64,000 bases of DNA from contig NZ_RRCM01000002.1 of the NCBI RefSeq assembly GCF_003862485.1, positions 275,818 to 339,817 of the forward strand, given 5' to 3'. The notes below the pieces were generated by a model. The model was not told the origin of the DNA and did no database searches. It worked only from the letters and a program-made list of their open reading frames with translations. The stretch comes from Lachnoanaerobaculum orale (GTDB taxonomy: Bacteria > Bacillota > Clostridia > Lachnospirales > Lachnospiraceae). Position 1 is the stretch's first letter. Every line of letters begins with the position of its first letter. The translations under genes were made by a program, and so were the position numbers. This document shows positions 19,656-30,287 of the stretch, one piece after another.

Positions 19656-21773
19656 TTAAGCTTTCTTATCGTTAAGTACTTTTTCCTGAACAGACTTCGG
19701 AACCTGCTCATATTTTTCAAAGAACATTGAGTAGTTTCCACGACCCTGTGTTCTTGAACGAAGGTCTGTTGAGTAACCGAACATCTCTGAAAGCGGAACG
19801 AATGCATTTACCTGCTTACCGCTTGGGATATCCTCCATACCCTCTATACGACCTCTTCTTGAGTTGATATCACCGATAACATCACCCATATATTCCTCAG
19901 GCATTGTAACTTCTACCTTCATGATAGGCTCAAGAAGTACAGGGCCCGCCTTGCTCATAGCATCCTTGAATGCCATAGAACCTGCGATATGGAATGCCAT
20001 CTCTGATGAATCGACTTCATGGTATGAACCGTCATATACATTTGCATGTACACCAAGTACCGGGAATCCGCCAAGAATACCTGACTTTGTAGCTTCCTCG
20101 ATACCCTCGCCGACAGCAGGTATATATTCCTTAGGAATAGCACCGCCGACAACGGTTGATTCGAACTTGAATGTCTCTTCTCCGTTCGGATCCATCGGTT
20201 CGAACTTAACTTTACAGTGACCGTACTGACCACGACCACCTGACTGTCTTGCATACTTGGAATCAACGTCAACAGCCTTAGTAAATGTCTCTTTGTAAGC
20301 AACCTGTGGTGCACCTACATTTGCTTCTACATTGAACTCTCTAAGGAGTCTGTCTACGATAATCTCAAGGTGAAGCTCACCCATACCTGATATAATGGTC
20401 TGTCCAGTTTCTGTATCTGTCTTAACTCTGAATGTAGGATCCTCTTCAGCAAGTTTTGCAAGAGCATCTATCATCTTTGTCTGACCTGCCTTGGTCTTAG
20501 GCTCGATAGCAATATCGATAACCGGCTCAGGGAATTCCATTGATTCAAGTATTACAGGATGCTGCTCGTCACAGATTGTATCACCGGTTGTTGTAACCTT
20601 AAATCCAACTGCGGCTGCGATATCTCCTGAGTAAACCTTGTCAATCTCTGTTCTCTTATTTGCGTGCATCTGAAGGATACGACCGACTCTCTCCTTCTTA
20701 CTCTTTGTAGCGTTAAGCACATATGAACCGCCGTTAAGTGTTCCTGAGTAAACTCTGAAATATGCAAGCTTTCCTACGAAAGGATCTGTCATAATCTTAA
20801 ATGCCAAAGCTGAGAAAGGCTCTTCATCTGAAGCATGTCTCTCAACTTCATTTCCGTCAAGGTCAACACCCTTTATTGAAGGGATATCAAGCGGTGAAGG
20901 CATGAACTCAACGATAGCATCGATAAGCTTCTGCACACCCTTGTTACGATAAGCTGTACCGCAGCAAACAGGAATAGCCCTGTTCTCACAAGTTCCCTTT
21001 CTAAGTGCCGCCTTAAGCTGCTCAACTGACGGCTCCTCGCCCTCAAGATACATCATTGTAAGGTCATCATCAAGCTCACAAATCTTCTCAACAAGCTCGC
21101 CATGATATAATTCAGCCTCGTCCTTTACCTCGTCAGGTATATCAACGATTGAAATATCATCACCCTTGTCATCATTGTAGATGTAAGCTTTCATCTCAAA
21201 GAGATCAACAATTCCCTTGAAATCATCTTCTTTTCCGATCGGAATCTGAAGCATGATTGTATTTTTTCCAAGTCTTGTATGAATCTGCTCAACAGCTGCA
21301 TAATAGTCTGCACCCATAACGTCCATCTTGTTGATGAATGCCATTCTCGGTACATGATATGTATCAGCCTGTCTCCATACGTTCTCAGACTGCGGCTCAA
21401 CGCCTTCTTTTGCAGAGAACACACCTACAGCACCGTCAAGTACACGAAGTGATCTCTCTACCTCTACTGTAAAGTCAACGTGTCCCGGAGTATCGATAAT
21501 ATTTATACGATTTTCCTTCTCACCCGGCTTTACTTTGTTAAATTCCTGTAATGTCCAGTGGCAAGTTGTAGCAGCTGAAGTAATTGTAATACCTCTCTCT
21601 GCTTCCTGCTCCATCCAGTCCATTGTAGCGGTACCCTCATGGGTATCACCGATTTTATAATTTACACCAGTATAATATAGGATACGCTCAGTAAGTGTGG
21701 TTTTACCGGCATCTATATGAGCCATGATACCAATATTTCTGGTTCTCTCTAAAGGATATTCTCTTCCAGCCAA
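19656..21773 (-). CDS. fusA: Elongation factor G
   Basis: 705 residues. GTPase motifs AHIDAGKTT, the switch I region [19 protein letters not shown] and NKMD are visible in the first 150 residues. The usual domains II-V follow, including the domain IV loop GGRGQYGH and C-terminal [12 protein letters not shown]. It catalyses ribosomal translocation. It lies 14 bp after rpsG in the str operon, with AGGAGG upstream. Confidence 0.98.
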   Translation of the reverse strand: MAGREYPLERTRNIGIMAHIDAGKTTLTERILYYTGVNYKIGDTHEGTATMDWMEQEAERGITITSAATTCHWTLQEFNKVKPGEKENRINIIDTPGHVDFTVEVERSLRVLDGAVGVFSAKEGVEPQSENVWRQADTYHVPRMAFINKMDVMGADYYAAVEQIHTRLGKNTIMLQIPIGKEDDFKGIVDLFEMKAYIYNDDKGDDISIVDIPDEVKDEAELYHGELVEKICELDDDLTMMYLEGEEPSVEQLKAALRKGTCENRAIPVCCGTAYRNKGVQKLIDAIVEFMPSPLDIPSIKGVDLDGNEVERHASDEEPFSALAFKIMTDPFVGKLAYFRVYSGTLNGGSYVLNATKSKKERVGRILQMHANKRTEIDKVYSGDIAAAVGFKVTTTGDTICDEQHPVILESMEFPEPVIDIAIEPKTKAGQTKMIDALAKLAEEDPTFRVKTDTETGQTIISGMGELHLEIIVDRLLREFNVEANVGAPQVAYKETFTKAVDVDSKYARQSGGRGQYGHCKVKFEPMDPNGEETFKFESTVVGGAIPKEYIPAVGEGIEEATKSGILGGFPVLGVHANVYDGSYHEVDSSEMAFHIAGSMAFKDAMSKAGPVLLEPIMKVEVTMPEEYMGDVIGDINSRRGRIEGMEDIPSGKQVNAFVPLSEMFGYSTDLRSRTQGRGNYSMFFEKYEQVPKSVQEKVLNDKKA

Positions 21774-21787
21774 TTGGTTTCCTCCTA

Positions 21788-22282
<495 letters not shown>

Positions 22283-22315
22283 TTAGATCTTAGGTACTCG
22301 CTTTTTGCGTCCTCG

Positions 22316-22352
22316 TGCCTATATTTTTTGCAACCAACAAAAAATCGGCACT
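22316..22352 (-). promoter_or_regulatory. Strong RNA hairpin in the rpsL-rpsG spacer
   Basis: The outer stem GTGCC (22316-22320) pairs with GGCAC (22348-22352). The inner stem ATTTTTTG (22324-22331) pairs with CAAAAAAT (22339-22346). It has no terminator-type tail on the minus strand. Its position matches the intercistronic site used for S7 autoregulation in E. coli, so a similar role is inferred. Confidence 0.55.
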
Positions 22353-22408
22353 ATCTAATCATGAAAGCTTTGCTTTCGCTAAAGAATTATATTTTGTATC
22401 TTTAGTTA

Positions 22409-22828
22409 TTATTTCTTATCTTTTGGTCTCTTAGCACCGTACTTTGAACGGGCCTGTTTTCTGTTAGCGACACCTGCAGTATCTAAAGTACCACGAATAA
22501 TATGGTATCTTGTACCAGGCAAGTCCTTTACTCTACCTCCACGGATAAGCACAACGCTATGCTCCTGAAGGTTATGTCCCTCTCCCGGGATATAGCTTGT
22601 TACTTCGATTCCGTTAGAAAGACGAACTCTGGCAATCTTACGAAGCGCTGAGTTAGGCTTCTTAGGTGTTGCAGTCTTAACAGCTGTACAAACTCCTCTT
22701 TTCTGTGGTGAAGAGATATCTGTTGACTTCTTGTGAAGTGAGTTGAATCCCTTCTGAAGAGCAGGAGCTGTAGACTTTTTAACTGAAGTCTGTCTGCCTT
22801 TTCTAACTAACTGGTTAAATGTTGGCAT
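22409..22828 (-). CDS. rpsL: 30S ribosomal protein S12
   Basis: 139 residues from the ATG at 22828 ([13 protein letters not shown]), with AAAGGAGG just upstream. An upstream ATG at 22912 in the same frame only reads the leader hairpins. Conserved decoding-centre residues are present: [11 protein letters not shown] (lysine equivalent to E. coli K42) and GGRVKDLPG (K87), i.e. the streptomycin-sensitive type. First gene of the str operon. Confidence 0.97.
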   Translation of the reverse strand: MPTFNQLVRKGRQTSVKKSTAPALQKGFNSLHKKSTDISSPQKRGVCTAVKTATPKKPNSALRKIARVRLSNGIEVTSYIPGEGHNLQEHSVVLIRGGRVKDLPGTRYHIIRGTLDTAGVANRKQARSKYGAKRPKDKK

Positions 22829-22874
22829 TCCTTTTTCCTCCTTTTTTATTGGTTGCTTTACATTTTTGTTATGT

Positions 22875-22926
22875 GTGAATACCATCGCATATTCACTGTG
22901 TGTAAATACCATCGCCTACTTACACA
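22875..22926 (-). promoter_or_regulatory. Tandem hairpin leader of the str operon
   Basis: Two successive hairpins lie at the 5' end of the predicted rpsL mRNA. TGTGTAA...TTACACA (22899-22926) and GTGAAT...ATTCAC (22875-22896) both present the same loop sequence GCGATGGTAT. The unit repeats with a 27-bp period. The predicted transcription start is at about 22927, so the pair begins the transcript. Confidence 0.65.
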
Positions 22927-22933
22927 GTATTTA

Positions 22934-22962
22934 ATGTTACTAAAAGAACCGCTCATTGTCAA
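22934..22962 (-). promoter_or_regulatory. Promoter of the str operon
   Basis: On the minus strand: TTGACA (22962-22957), 17-bp spacer, TAACAT (22939-22934). Confidence 0.7.
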
Positions 22963-23033
22963 TACTATTCACCTCTGTAATTCTGACGGTTTTCTTACAA
23001 AGCATCCTGTTTACCCGGTATTTCAGGTAATAT

Positions 23034-23063
23034 AATAAAAACCCCCGACCTAAGCGGTCAGGG
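23034..23063 (-). terminator. Terminator of surface protein gene 1
   Basis: CCCTGACC-GCTTA-GGTCGGGG stem (8 pairs with one G-U) followed by GTTTTTATT on the minus strand. Confidence 0.85.
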
Positions 23064-23071
23064 TAAAAGAT

Positions 23072-26000
23072 TTACTTTGTTTTCTTTTTCAGTTTTATCA
23101 AAGCCGCTAAAGATATTATAAGCATCATCATATAGATGTATGCCTTATTCTCATCTGCCGTCTTCGGCACAGGCAGCTTTTTGGCTTTGTTCTCATCCTG
23201 TGGTACTACCATATTCGCCTTCTTTTTAGGCTCCTGTGTTACAGGGTTTATGTTTGTCGGATTTTCATCCCTCTTATCAATTGTTGCATTGTCTATAAGT
23301 TTTATCGTCTTTGCAGGTCTTACGATTGAATCTGATGATGATCCTCCTCTACTTGTATTTGACCTTGTAGCTATTGATGATGTGGCTATTCCCGGTCTTA
23401 TAATAAAGTCACTGTTCCAGTCTCTAGGGTCTGCTATATTACTTGGTGTCGCCGGTACAGGCTCTCCGGGTGTGATTACTACACTAGGATCTTTTCGGTA
23501 TACATATGTTATTTCCTGTGCTCCCTCTTTGAATATTCCGTCATTTACACTTTGATCAGGTAATCCGAGTATTCCGAAGTTTACTCCTTCCACCATTGTA
23601 AAGTGATATCCTGCAATCTCAGCAGCACTTGTTGTAAACGGCAATCCGAGTTTCTTACTTCCGTCTAAGATATCATCATTCTTTATCCTTAGATGTGCGG
23701 TATTTACATAATGAACCGTTACATTTCCTGCGTTCTTTCTTCCATATACATAAGTAACCGTCTGCTCTTCATCGGTAAATACTCCGTCCTTATTTGCAGG
23801 CATACTTATAAGGTCATGGAACTCCACATTCTCAGGCTCTGTAGTATATGCAAGTCCAAGCTTTTTATTTCCATCAAGTATCTTAGGCTCTGCAAGGTTA
23901 ACTCCGCTGTCACCGTCTATATAGAATACTTTTACACTTCCTGCATTCTTTCTTCTGTATACATATGTAACAGTCTGCTCATTCTCACTAAATACTCCGC
24001 TTGCATTACCCGGCATACTTACAAGCTCATAGTGAGTTATACTCTTTGCTACTGTATTATATGGCAATCCCGCATTCTCTACTCCCGATAATACTTCACT
24101 GTTTGCAAGCTCATTTCCTTCTTCATCCACATATACCGCTTTTACACTTCCTGCATTCTTTCTTCTGTAGATATAGTCTACAGTCTGTGGCAAGGTTGTA
24201 AATACTCCGTCTTTATTGGAAGGAATCGTATCTATCTCAAAGTAATCAATATCCGCTGCATTTGTTGTATATGTAAGTCCAAGCTTTCCGCTTCCGTCAA
24301 GTACTTCTCTTTGTATAAGCTCGCTTCCGTCATACTTTGAAAGATGACGTACCACTACATCTCCTGCATTCTTTCTTGTGTACTCATAGTTTACTACCTG
24401 TTCTCCTACTGTAAAGATTCCGTTTGCATTGGCAGGCACGCTGACCAAATCGTAGAAGTTTATATTCTCACTGTTTGTAGTATAAGCAAGCCCCAGTTTT
24501 CTGCTTCCGTCAAGTACACTTGGGCTGTGCAGTACCTCTCCGGTTCCGGCTTCTATATGATTTACTTTTACACTTCCTGCATCTTTTCTTCTGTATACAT
24601 ACTCTACCAATACATTACTGTGTGAGAATGTTCCCGACTTATTGGCAGGGATACTTATCAGGTCGTAGTTATCAAATGTCTTTGCTTCAGTGTCGTAGGC
24701 AACTCCCAGCATTCCCACTCCGCTTTGTCCTACAAGCGGATGAAGCTCATGTCCGTCGGCCTCATCTTTATAAGTAGCTATTACGTTTCCTGCAGTCTCC
24801 CTTTGATAAAGATATGTGACTATGATATCACTTCCTGCAGTATATACTCCGTTTGCATTGGCAGGTATTCCACCAAACAGCTCGTAGTTTGGAAGGTCTG
24901 TAGAGTTCTTTGCCTGTGTGGTGTAGGCAAGTCCAAGCTTTCTGCTTCCGTCCAAGAATTCTTCAGGTGCAAGAGGGGCATTGGTTATTGCATCCAGATG
25001 TCTTACTCTTACATTTCCTGCATCCTTTCTTCTGTACTTATATTCTACAAGCACCGAAGTATTTCCGAAGTTTCCACTCTTATTACTTGGAACTGCTGTC
25101 AAATCATAGTTGGTAAAACTCTTTTGGTCCGTATCATAAGGCAGGCCAAGCTTTCTTGCTCCGCTTTGCACCTCAGGAGCGTGAAGTGCGGTATTTGTAT
25201 CAACATCTACATAGGTTGCCGTTACGTCTCCGGCATTCTGTCTTCTGTACTTATATTCTACAAGTATATCTCCCAAAGCAAAGTTTCCTGCTTTATTAGT
25301 AGGTACAGCAATCAGGTCATAGTTTACAAAACTCTTTTGATCCGTATCATAAGGCAGTCCAAGTTTTCTGCTTCCGTCCTGTTCTATGGCTGCATGAAGA
25401 GTTGCTCCCGTATCTGCATCAACATAGGTTGCAGTTACCTTTCCGGCATCATTTCTTCTGTACTTATATTCTACAAGTATATTTCCTGAAGCAAAGTTTC
25501 CTGACTTGTTTGTAGGTAGTGCTATAAGTGTATAATTTGTAAAGCTCTTTACATCGGTATCGTATGCAAGTCCACGTTTACCTGCTCCGTTTTGTACTTC
25601 AGGAGTATGCAGTGCGGTATTTGTATCGACATCCACATAGGTTGCAGTTACGTCACCTGCATTCTGCCTCTTATAATAATAAGTGATTGTAATCTGTGAT
25701 GCAGTATACACTCCGCTGTCATTTGTAGGCAGGTTTGTTGTATCAAGATCATAATATGTAATGTTCTCCGGACTTTCAGAATAGTTAAGTCCAAGCTTTT
25801 TCGTTCCGTCCAATACCTTTTGAGCGTGAACAGGATTGTTTGTTCCCGTTTCAAGATACTTGACAGTTATATTTCCCGCATTCTTCCTTCTATAGAAGTA
25901 ATCCACTATCTGCGGCTGCAAAGTATATGTTCCGTTTTTATTTGTAGGCTGTGCTACCAACTCATAGTTTGTAATACTTTCTTCACCTGTAGTATAGTTT

Positions 26001-29000
26001 AATCCGAACTTGTTTGCTCCAGGAAGTACCAACGTTGTGGCAAGCTCTGTTGTAGTATTCTCTTCATAGTGATGTACAGTCACATTGCCTGCATTCTTTC
26101 TTACATAGTAATAGGTTACCGTAGTGTCGTTATCTCCGTACTCTCCGTCCTTATTTGTAGGCAGCGGTGTCTCAGCCTCATAATAGGTATCCGTTACAGG
26201 AGAGGTCGTATAAGGTGTCCACCTTGGCATCCTTACGGTTGTTGTAGGCGATAGCTCAGTGTTGTCCTCTCTTTTTATATGCTTTACTATAAGGTTTGAG
26301 TATACTGTCTTTAATCCTAAGTTTTCTATCTTGGTGTTGTCAGTCCTTGTAAGTGATACATCCACCACTGCCCAGTGCATGTTCGGGACAGGATTTTCGT
26401 TTTCCTTAAGCTTTGAAGGCAATACCTCATAGCTTGAAAACTCATTTCCTATCTTTGTTACAGTACTTGGATTTAAAGGTCTTATTGTGTCTCCCGGGAA
26501 GGTCTCTATATACACCTTATAATCTCCGGCATTACTTATCTTATTCTTAAAGGTATAGTTACCGTTTGCATCTGTAAATACCGTATCCACTACTGTAGGT
26601 GCTCCGTTTTCCATCTTTACAAGTCTTACAGGCTTATTTGCTCCTACAAAATCTCCGGTATTGAACTCATTGTTCTCATCCACATCGTAATAGACTTTAC
26701 CTGATATCAGATATTTATTTATACCCACCTTTGATACGGTTGACTCTGATGCGCCTGTTAAGTTGTTTCCATACCATGACGCTACCGAGTTGTTGGCACT
26801 TGCATCCGCATCAAGTTCTTTGGTCTCAGGTATCTTTACGGAGTATGTAAAATCATCCGTATTTCCCGGTGTAAGCCTGTAGCTTGTATTCATCACAGCC
26901 TTAAACATGGTGACACTTGACCAGTCTGTAACAGCCGATGCAGGTACCCAGTTTGCGCCTACATTTCCTTCAATCGTTCCTACCGGAGCATCTGTAGAAT
27001 AGTAAACCGTATATCCGCTCGGTGCGCTTACAGGTCCCTGCAAAACAGGGTACATCTTTGAACCTCGGCTTACATAGTTTCCGCTGTCATCCTTTACTAT
27101 CGCCTTATCATTGGCATATGGGAGGATGTCCATTATATTCAGTCCGGTGGCATCACCTGTAAGCAGGTTGTTCCACGCCGACAACTTATACTCTACAATA
27201 TCTCCCTTCTCCGCCTTTATTATACTTCGATAAGTACTCTCTGTAGATAACTTCTGCTTTTTTGTGAGTACAACTGCCCTTGGCGGTACAAAGTTAAACT
27301 TAAACTTTAAGTATGAAAGTCTGTCGTTTGTATTCCCGTTATTATTGGCATCATAAACATCCAAGTAGCTTGAGCCTGTAGAAGCATTTACCTGCGCACT
27401 TGAATATACCGTATTTGGATCGTTTCCGTTAGCGGCTGTTGAGTTGTTATCCCAACTAAGTATTGACTCCACTGTATGCTCGCCTTCACTAAGAGCGGTT
27501 GTAGGCTTGAAGAAGGCAAGTACTCTGTCAAGAGCCCAACTGTCCACATTGGTCTCAGGTAATACAAAGTTTTCAAGCTTAAATACATATGCGGTCTTAC
27601 CGGTTCCCTTATAGTCATATATCACGTCTGGAGTAGTGTTCAAAGTAAACCTGTAACCTGACTGATACGGCGCATGTTCTACATGATCAAATGTAAGTTC
27701 AGGATCTGCCAAAAAAATCAACTTACCGTTGTCCACATTTCTTGGTGCACCTAGGAAGGTAACATATCTTGGCACCACATGGTATGTTATGGTATCACCC
27801 AGCTGAACATTGGTCATAGTCTGATTACCGTTTACCTGCTGTGAATGCTTCTCCAAATATATATTTGCATAATCAGGCTTATAATAATTTCTTACCACTG
27901 CGCTTCCTATTTCAGTACCGGCACTTGAATATGCATTACCGTAGTTGACTGTCACATCGTTATTTCCAAGTGCAAGCTTACCTTCTATTCTGGAAATCAG
28001 TGCAGGTGTATGTTTGGTCTCGGCAAAAAGTCCGACGGCATTTTCACCATATCCCGATACCGCTATCTCATCATTAAAGTCAAGTCTGATAGATTTATAA
28101 TGCTTTTCGGTCATACTGTGGTCCGTATCCCACTTATAGAATGCATTCACCGTATTGGCAGGAGTATACGCTATATTTGTAGCAATCACCTCTTCAGTAT
28201 TATCATCATTTACACCTATAAGCTTATTATGAGACAGTTTTGCAAGATTGGCGGCATCAAACATTGACTCCCAAACTCTGATTCCGTATCCCTTAAAAAT
28301 TACCGCGTCATTCGGTATATCTGCAATGGATTTGAACTTTACTACCGAACCTGCGGCCGGAGTCACTCCGTTACCCCAAAACTGTGATAACCCGATAATA
28401 TATTTATTTACACCGCCGTTGGCATTCAGATGTACATATTTATCATTGGTATAATAAGCCGATCCGTTTTGCTCAGGCATTACAATATGCTTATATATAT
28501 TTAATTTCTTTTTGTATTTATAGTTTTTATAAACCTTTGATTTTCTTTCAGTGCTCATATCTAAAGTACCGTTATCATTTATAAGGTAGTTCGTCTGTGG
28601 AAAATCAAGTCTTGTCCATGTAGCATCATTAACACTCTGTGTAGAGTTGAACTTTACAGTAAAGTCTAAAAAGAAGTTTCCTCTGTTATTCCTCGGTACA
28701 TCCTGTGTGATTGTGTGATCTGCGGCATTATAAGTCCAACTTGAGTTATTCGGAAGACTTGGATCCCAGTCAACGCTTGCTGGCAATTTTATTATCGTCC
28801 TTACATTCCTTCTGTCCACACCGAAATTGGCAGCGGTTACTTCGGTATCTGTAGTATTCTTCGTGCCGTTATATATAATTGCACGTACCGGGTCCGTTAC
28901 TCCCGACTTTATATGTGTATGACTTGCATCAGTCTCATCATCAGATACCAATACACTGCCTGTATTTCCGTTGGCCCATCCGTCAATAACTCCGTTATCC

Positions 29001-29539
29001 GCTCCCGGAACTCCGACCACATTTGTGCTTGACGTGAAGGTCTTTGTCAATGAAGCAAGCTCCGTACCGTCTTTTGTAAAAAGCTTTGTGACCATATTGT
29101 AGGTTTCACCGTCGGCAAACACCTGTGATGTAGTTACTCTAAAAGGGTTTGCTATAGGAGGTGCTCCGGCTGTCAGTGAATTGTACGTTATCTTTATCAT
29201 CCAATTTGTGGAATCCCATGTCACCGATACGGATTTTATCGTTGAAGAACCTGAGACATTACCAACAATGGGCTGTGCAAACTTATTTCTATCCAAATAT
29301 ATTATAGAATACGGCTCTGTATATGTTCCTACAGTTCCGGATATTCCGGCATGCAAATAGTACTGTGTCTGCTGTCCCGAAAGTGTAGTGGTCTGATGTG
29401 CATCAACATATGTTATATCCGTTATCGCCGAACTTCCCGCACCTGTAGCTCTTGCTTCATATGGCCGGAAAGCAAAAACTACAAACATCATCAAAAATAA
29501 CACATATAAAAACAAATTCTTTTTTTCTCTTAATTTCAT
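23072..29539 (-). CDS. Giant MucBP-repeat surface adhesin 1 (2155 aa)
   Basis: Signal peptide (residues 1 to about 32, ending YEARA). A unique N-terminal adhesin region of about 730 residues follows. Then come a DUF11-like segment (VVLTKKQKL... IVEYKLSAWNN, about 760-900) and an SdrD_B/Cna-B-like domain (ISGKVYYDVDENNEFNTGDF, about 940-1060). Thirteen MucBP-like repeats of about 70 residues follow, each ending near RRKNAG/RRKDAG (about 1080-2010). After a Ser/Thr-Pro-rich stalk comes a C-terminal wall-sorting signal, LPVPKTAD, then a hydrophobic stretch and KLKKKTK. Sortase anchoring and mucin binding are inferred from these families. From about residue 800 onward it is nearly identical to the gene at 30388-36855, even at DNA level. 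Its own terminator follows. Confidence 0.9.
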   Translation of the reverse strand: MKLREKKNLFLYVLFLMMFVVFAFRPYEARATGAGSSAITDITYVDAHQTTTLSGQQTQYYLHAGISGTVGTYTEPYSIIYLDRNKFAQPIVGNVSGSSTIKSVSVTWDSTNWMIKITYNSLTAGAPPIANPFRVTTSQVFADGETYNMVTKLFTKDGTELASLTKTFTSSTNVVGVPGADNGVIDGWANGNTGSVLVSDDETDASHTHIKSGVTDPVRAIIYNGTKNTTDTEVTAANFGVDRRNVRTIIKLPASVDWDPSLPNNSSWTYNAADHTITQDVPRNNRGNFFLDFTVKFNSTQSVNDATWTRLDFPQTNYLINDNGTLDMSTERKSKVYKNYKYKKKLNIYKHIVMPEQNGSAYYTNDKYVHLNANGGVNKYIIGLSQFWGNGVTPAAGSVVKFKSIADIPNDAVIFKGYGIRVWESMFDAANLAKLSHNKLIGVNDDNTEEVIATNIAYTPANTVNAFYKWDTDHSMTEKHYKSIRLDFNDEIAVSGYGENAVGLFAETKHTPALISRIEGKLALGNNDVTVNYGNAYSSAGTEIGSAVVRNYYKPDYANIYLEKHSQQVNGNQTMTNVQLGDTITYHVVPRYVTFLGAPRNVDNGKLIFLADPELTFDHVEHAPYQSGYRFTLNTTPDVIYDYKGTGKTAYVFKLENFVLPETNVDSWALDRVLAFFKPTTALSEGEHTVESILSWDNNSTAANGNDPNTVYSSAQVNASTGSSYLDVYDANNNGNTNDRLSYLKFKFNFVPPRAVVLTKKQKLSTESTYRSIIKAEKGDIVEYKLSAWNNLLTGDATGLNIMDILPYANDKAIVKDDSGNYVSRGSKMYPVLQGPVSAPSGYTVYYSTDAPVGTIEGNVGANWVPASAVTDWSSVTMFKAVMNTSYRLTPGNTDDFTYSVKIPETKELDADASANNSVASWYGNNLTGASESTVSKVGINKYLISGKVYYDVDENNEFNTGDFVGANKPVRLVKMENGAPTVVDTVFTDANGNYTFKNKISNAGDYKVYIETFPGDTIRPLNPSTVTKIGNEFSSYEVLPSKLKENENPVPNMHWAVVDVSLTRTDNTKIENLGLKTVYSNLIVKHIKREDNTELSPTTTVRMPRWTPYTTSPVTDTYYEAETPLPTNKDGEYGDNDTTVTYYYVRKNAGNVTVHHYEENTTTELATTLVLPGANKFGLNYTTGEESITNYELVAQPTNKNGTYTLQPQIVDYFYRRKNAGNITVKYLETGTNNPVHAQKVLDGTKKLGLNYSESPENITYYDLDTTNLPTNDSGVYTASQITITYYYKRQNAGDVTATYVDVDTNTALHTPEVQNGAGKRGLAYDTDVKSFTNYTLIALPTNKSGNFASGNILVEYKYRRNDAGKVTATYVDADTGATLHAAIEQDGSRKLGLPYDTDQKSFVNYDLIAVPTNKAGNFALGDILVEYKYRRQNAGDVTATYVDVDTNTALHAPEVQSGARKLGLPYDTDQKSFTNYDLTAVPSNKSGNFGNTSVLVEYKYRRKDAGNVRVRHLDAITNAPLAPEEFLDGSRKLGLAYTTQAKNSTDLPNYELFGGIPANANGVYTAGSDIIVTYLYQRETAGNVIATYKDEADGHELHPLVGQSGVGMLGVAYDTEAKTFDNYDLISIPANKSGTFSHSNVLVEYVYRRKDAGSVKVNHIEAGTGEVLHSPSVLDGSRKLGLAYTTNSENINFYDLVSVPANANGIFTVGEQVVNYEYTRKNAGDVVVRHLSKYDGSELIQREVLDGSGKLGLTYTTNAADIDYFEIDTIPSNKDGVFTTLPQTVDYIYRRKNAGSVKAVYVDEEGNELANSEVLSGVENAGLPYNTVAKSITHYELVSMPGNASGVFSENEQTVTYVYRRKNAGSVKVFYIDGDSGVNLAEPKILDGNKKLGLAYTTEPENVEFHDLISMPANKDGVFTDEEQTVTYVYGRKNAGNVTVHYVNTAHLRIKNDDILDGSKKLGLPFTTSAAEIAGYHFTMVEGVNFGILGLPDQSVNDGIFKEGAQEITYVYRKDPSVVITPGEPVPATPSNIADPRDWNSDFIIRPGIATSSIATRSNTSRGGSSSDSIVRPAKTIKLIDNATIDKRDENPTNINPVTQEPKKKANMVVPQDENKAKKLPVPKTADENKAYIYMMMLIISLAALIKLKKKTK
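23105..27131 (-). repeat. Long near-identical direct repeat, copy A
   Basis: It matches 30418-34444 at a constant offset of 7313 bp. By eye, 24205-26460 shows no differences. Scattered changes, many synonymous, appear from about 26463 upward, and alignment collapses above about 27131. It covers the MucBP, SdrD-like and sorting-signal coding parts. Confidence 0.85.
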
Positions 29540-29642
29540 CTTTTTCTCCTATATTTTTATGTCAACCCACGCTGTAAAATATTTTTATGATTCCACGATC
29601 ATTCTTTAGAGTTATGTTAAACATAACTTTACATATGTATAA

Positions 29643-29660
29643 TAACATTTTCAAATGTTA
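29643..29660 (-). promoter_or_regulatory. Palindrome upstream of surface protein gene 1
   Basis: TAACATTT-TC-AAATGTTA lies about 105 bp before the start codon. The same palindrome, flanked by the same TAAATACCAGTAA sequence, precedes surface protein gene 2 (36946-36963). A shared operator is inferred. Confidence 0.55.
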
Positions 29661-29698
29661 AATACCAGTAATAAAGTAACAAGAAATAAACTATCATT

Positions 29699-29724
29699 AA
29701 AAAAGCCGAGACTTTCGTCCCGAC
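29699..29724 (-). terminator. Terminator of the toxin-antitoxin operon
   Basis: GTCGGGAC-GAAA-GTCTCGGC, an 8-bp stem with a GNRA-like loop, followed by TTTTTT on the minus strand, just after the toxin stop codon. Confidence 0.85.
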
Positions 29725-29746
29725 CGAATACTTCACAGTTATACAC

Positions 29747-30010
29747 CTACTTATCGTCGTAGTGTCCGCCACATTGGGCTATTTCTATTGCATCATCCGC
29801 TACTCTGAATATAAGCCTGTTCTTTTTATCTATTCTTATACTGTAAAATCCTGCCTGGTTTCCTCTCAAAGCTTCGGGCTTACCGATACTGCTATAACCG
29901 TTTCTGTCAATACTCTCTATCAAAGTATTGATCTTTTTAAGTATCTTCTTATCTTTGCTTTGCCACTCTTTATATTCTTCCCATGCTTCGTCATGCCAAA
30001 TCTTTCGCAC
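29747..30010 (-). CDS. yoeB: Txe/YoeB-family toxin (mRNA interferase)
   Basis: 87 residues with the YoeB fold signature. It starts KIWHDEAWEEYKEWQSKDKK. The central GKPEALRGN holds the catalytic-type Glu, and KKNRLIFRV the Arg. The end CGGHYDDK carries the His-Tyr pair that defines YoeB enzymes. Family members cleave ribosome-bound mRNA. Its start overlaps the antitoxin stop by one base, as usual for such pairs. The expected active-site residues are all present, so it is probably active. It lies between two near-identical surface-protein genes. Confidence 0.92.
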   Translation of the reverse strand: MRKIWHDEAWEEYKEWQSKDKKILKKINTLIESIDRNGYSSIGKPEALRGNQAGFYSIRIDKKNRLIFRVADDAIEIAQCGGHYDDK

Positions 30011-30264
30011 TACTGCACCTCGATAAGCTCATGCTCTGAAATATTTTTACCTGCTTTTATATCGGCTATTCGTCTATCAAGTACTTCTATATCTTTGGAG
30101 GAATAAAACGGGTCTGCAACCAAATCAAACGGTATTCTTCTCTCTTTTCCAAGCCTTTTGAGATAAATTGTAATCGCTGCGGACATTGATATTCCGATAT
30201 CATCACACACCTGCTCGGCATCTCTTTTTATTTTATCATCAATTCTAAAACTAACCTGCGCCAT
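30010..30264 (-). CDS. RelB/DinJ-family antitoxin
   Basis: 84 residues. The N-terminus MAQVSFRIDDKIKRDAEQV and GISMSAAITIYLKRLGKE form the ribbon-helix-helix-type DNA-binding segment of DinJ/RelB antitoxins. The acidic C-terminus (SEHELIEVQ) would wrap the toxin. It is the first gene of the pair, with GGAG upstream of its ATG. It presumably represses its own promoter. Pairing of a DinJ-like antitoxin with a YoeB-like toxin is a mixed combination. Confidence 0.9.
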   Translation of the reverse strand: MAQVSFRIDDKIKRDAEQVCDDIGISMSAAITIYLKRLGKERRIPFDLVADPFYSSKDIEVLDRRIADIKAGKNISEHELIEVQ

Positions 30265-30287
30265 AGTAATATCTCCTTTTTGATTTT

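Noticed and set aside
22829-22912. N-terminal extension of rpsL starting [14 protein letters not shown]
   Set aside because: It reads through the leader hairpins; the ribosome binding site and family length place the start at 22828.
24725-25489. Plus-strand Cys/Ser-rich reading frames inside the adhesin genes (also 32038-32802 and others)
   Set aside because: They are antisense shadows of the MucBP repeats, have the same period as the repeats, and lack ribosome binding sites.
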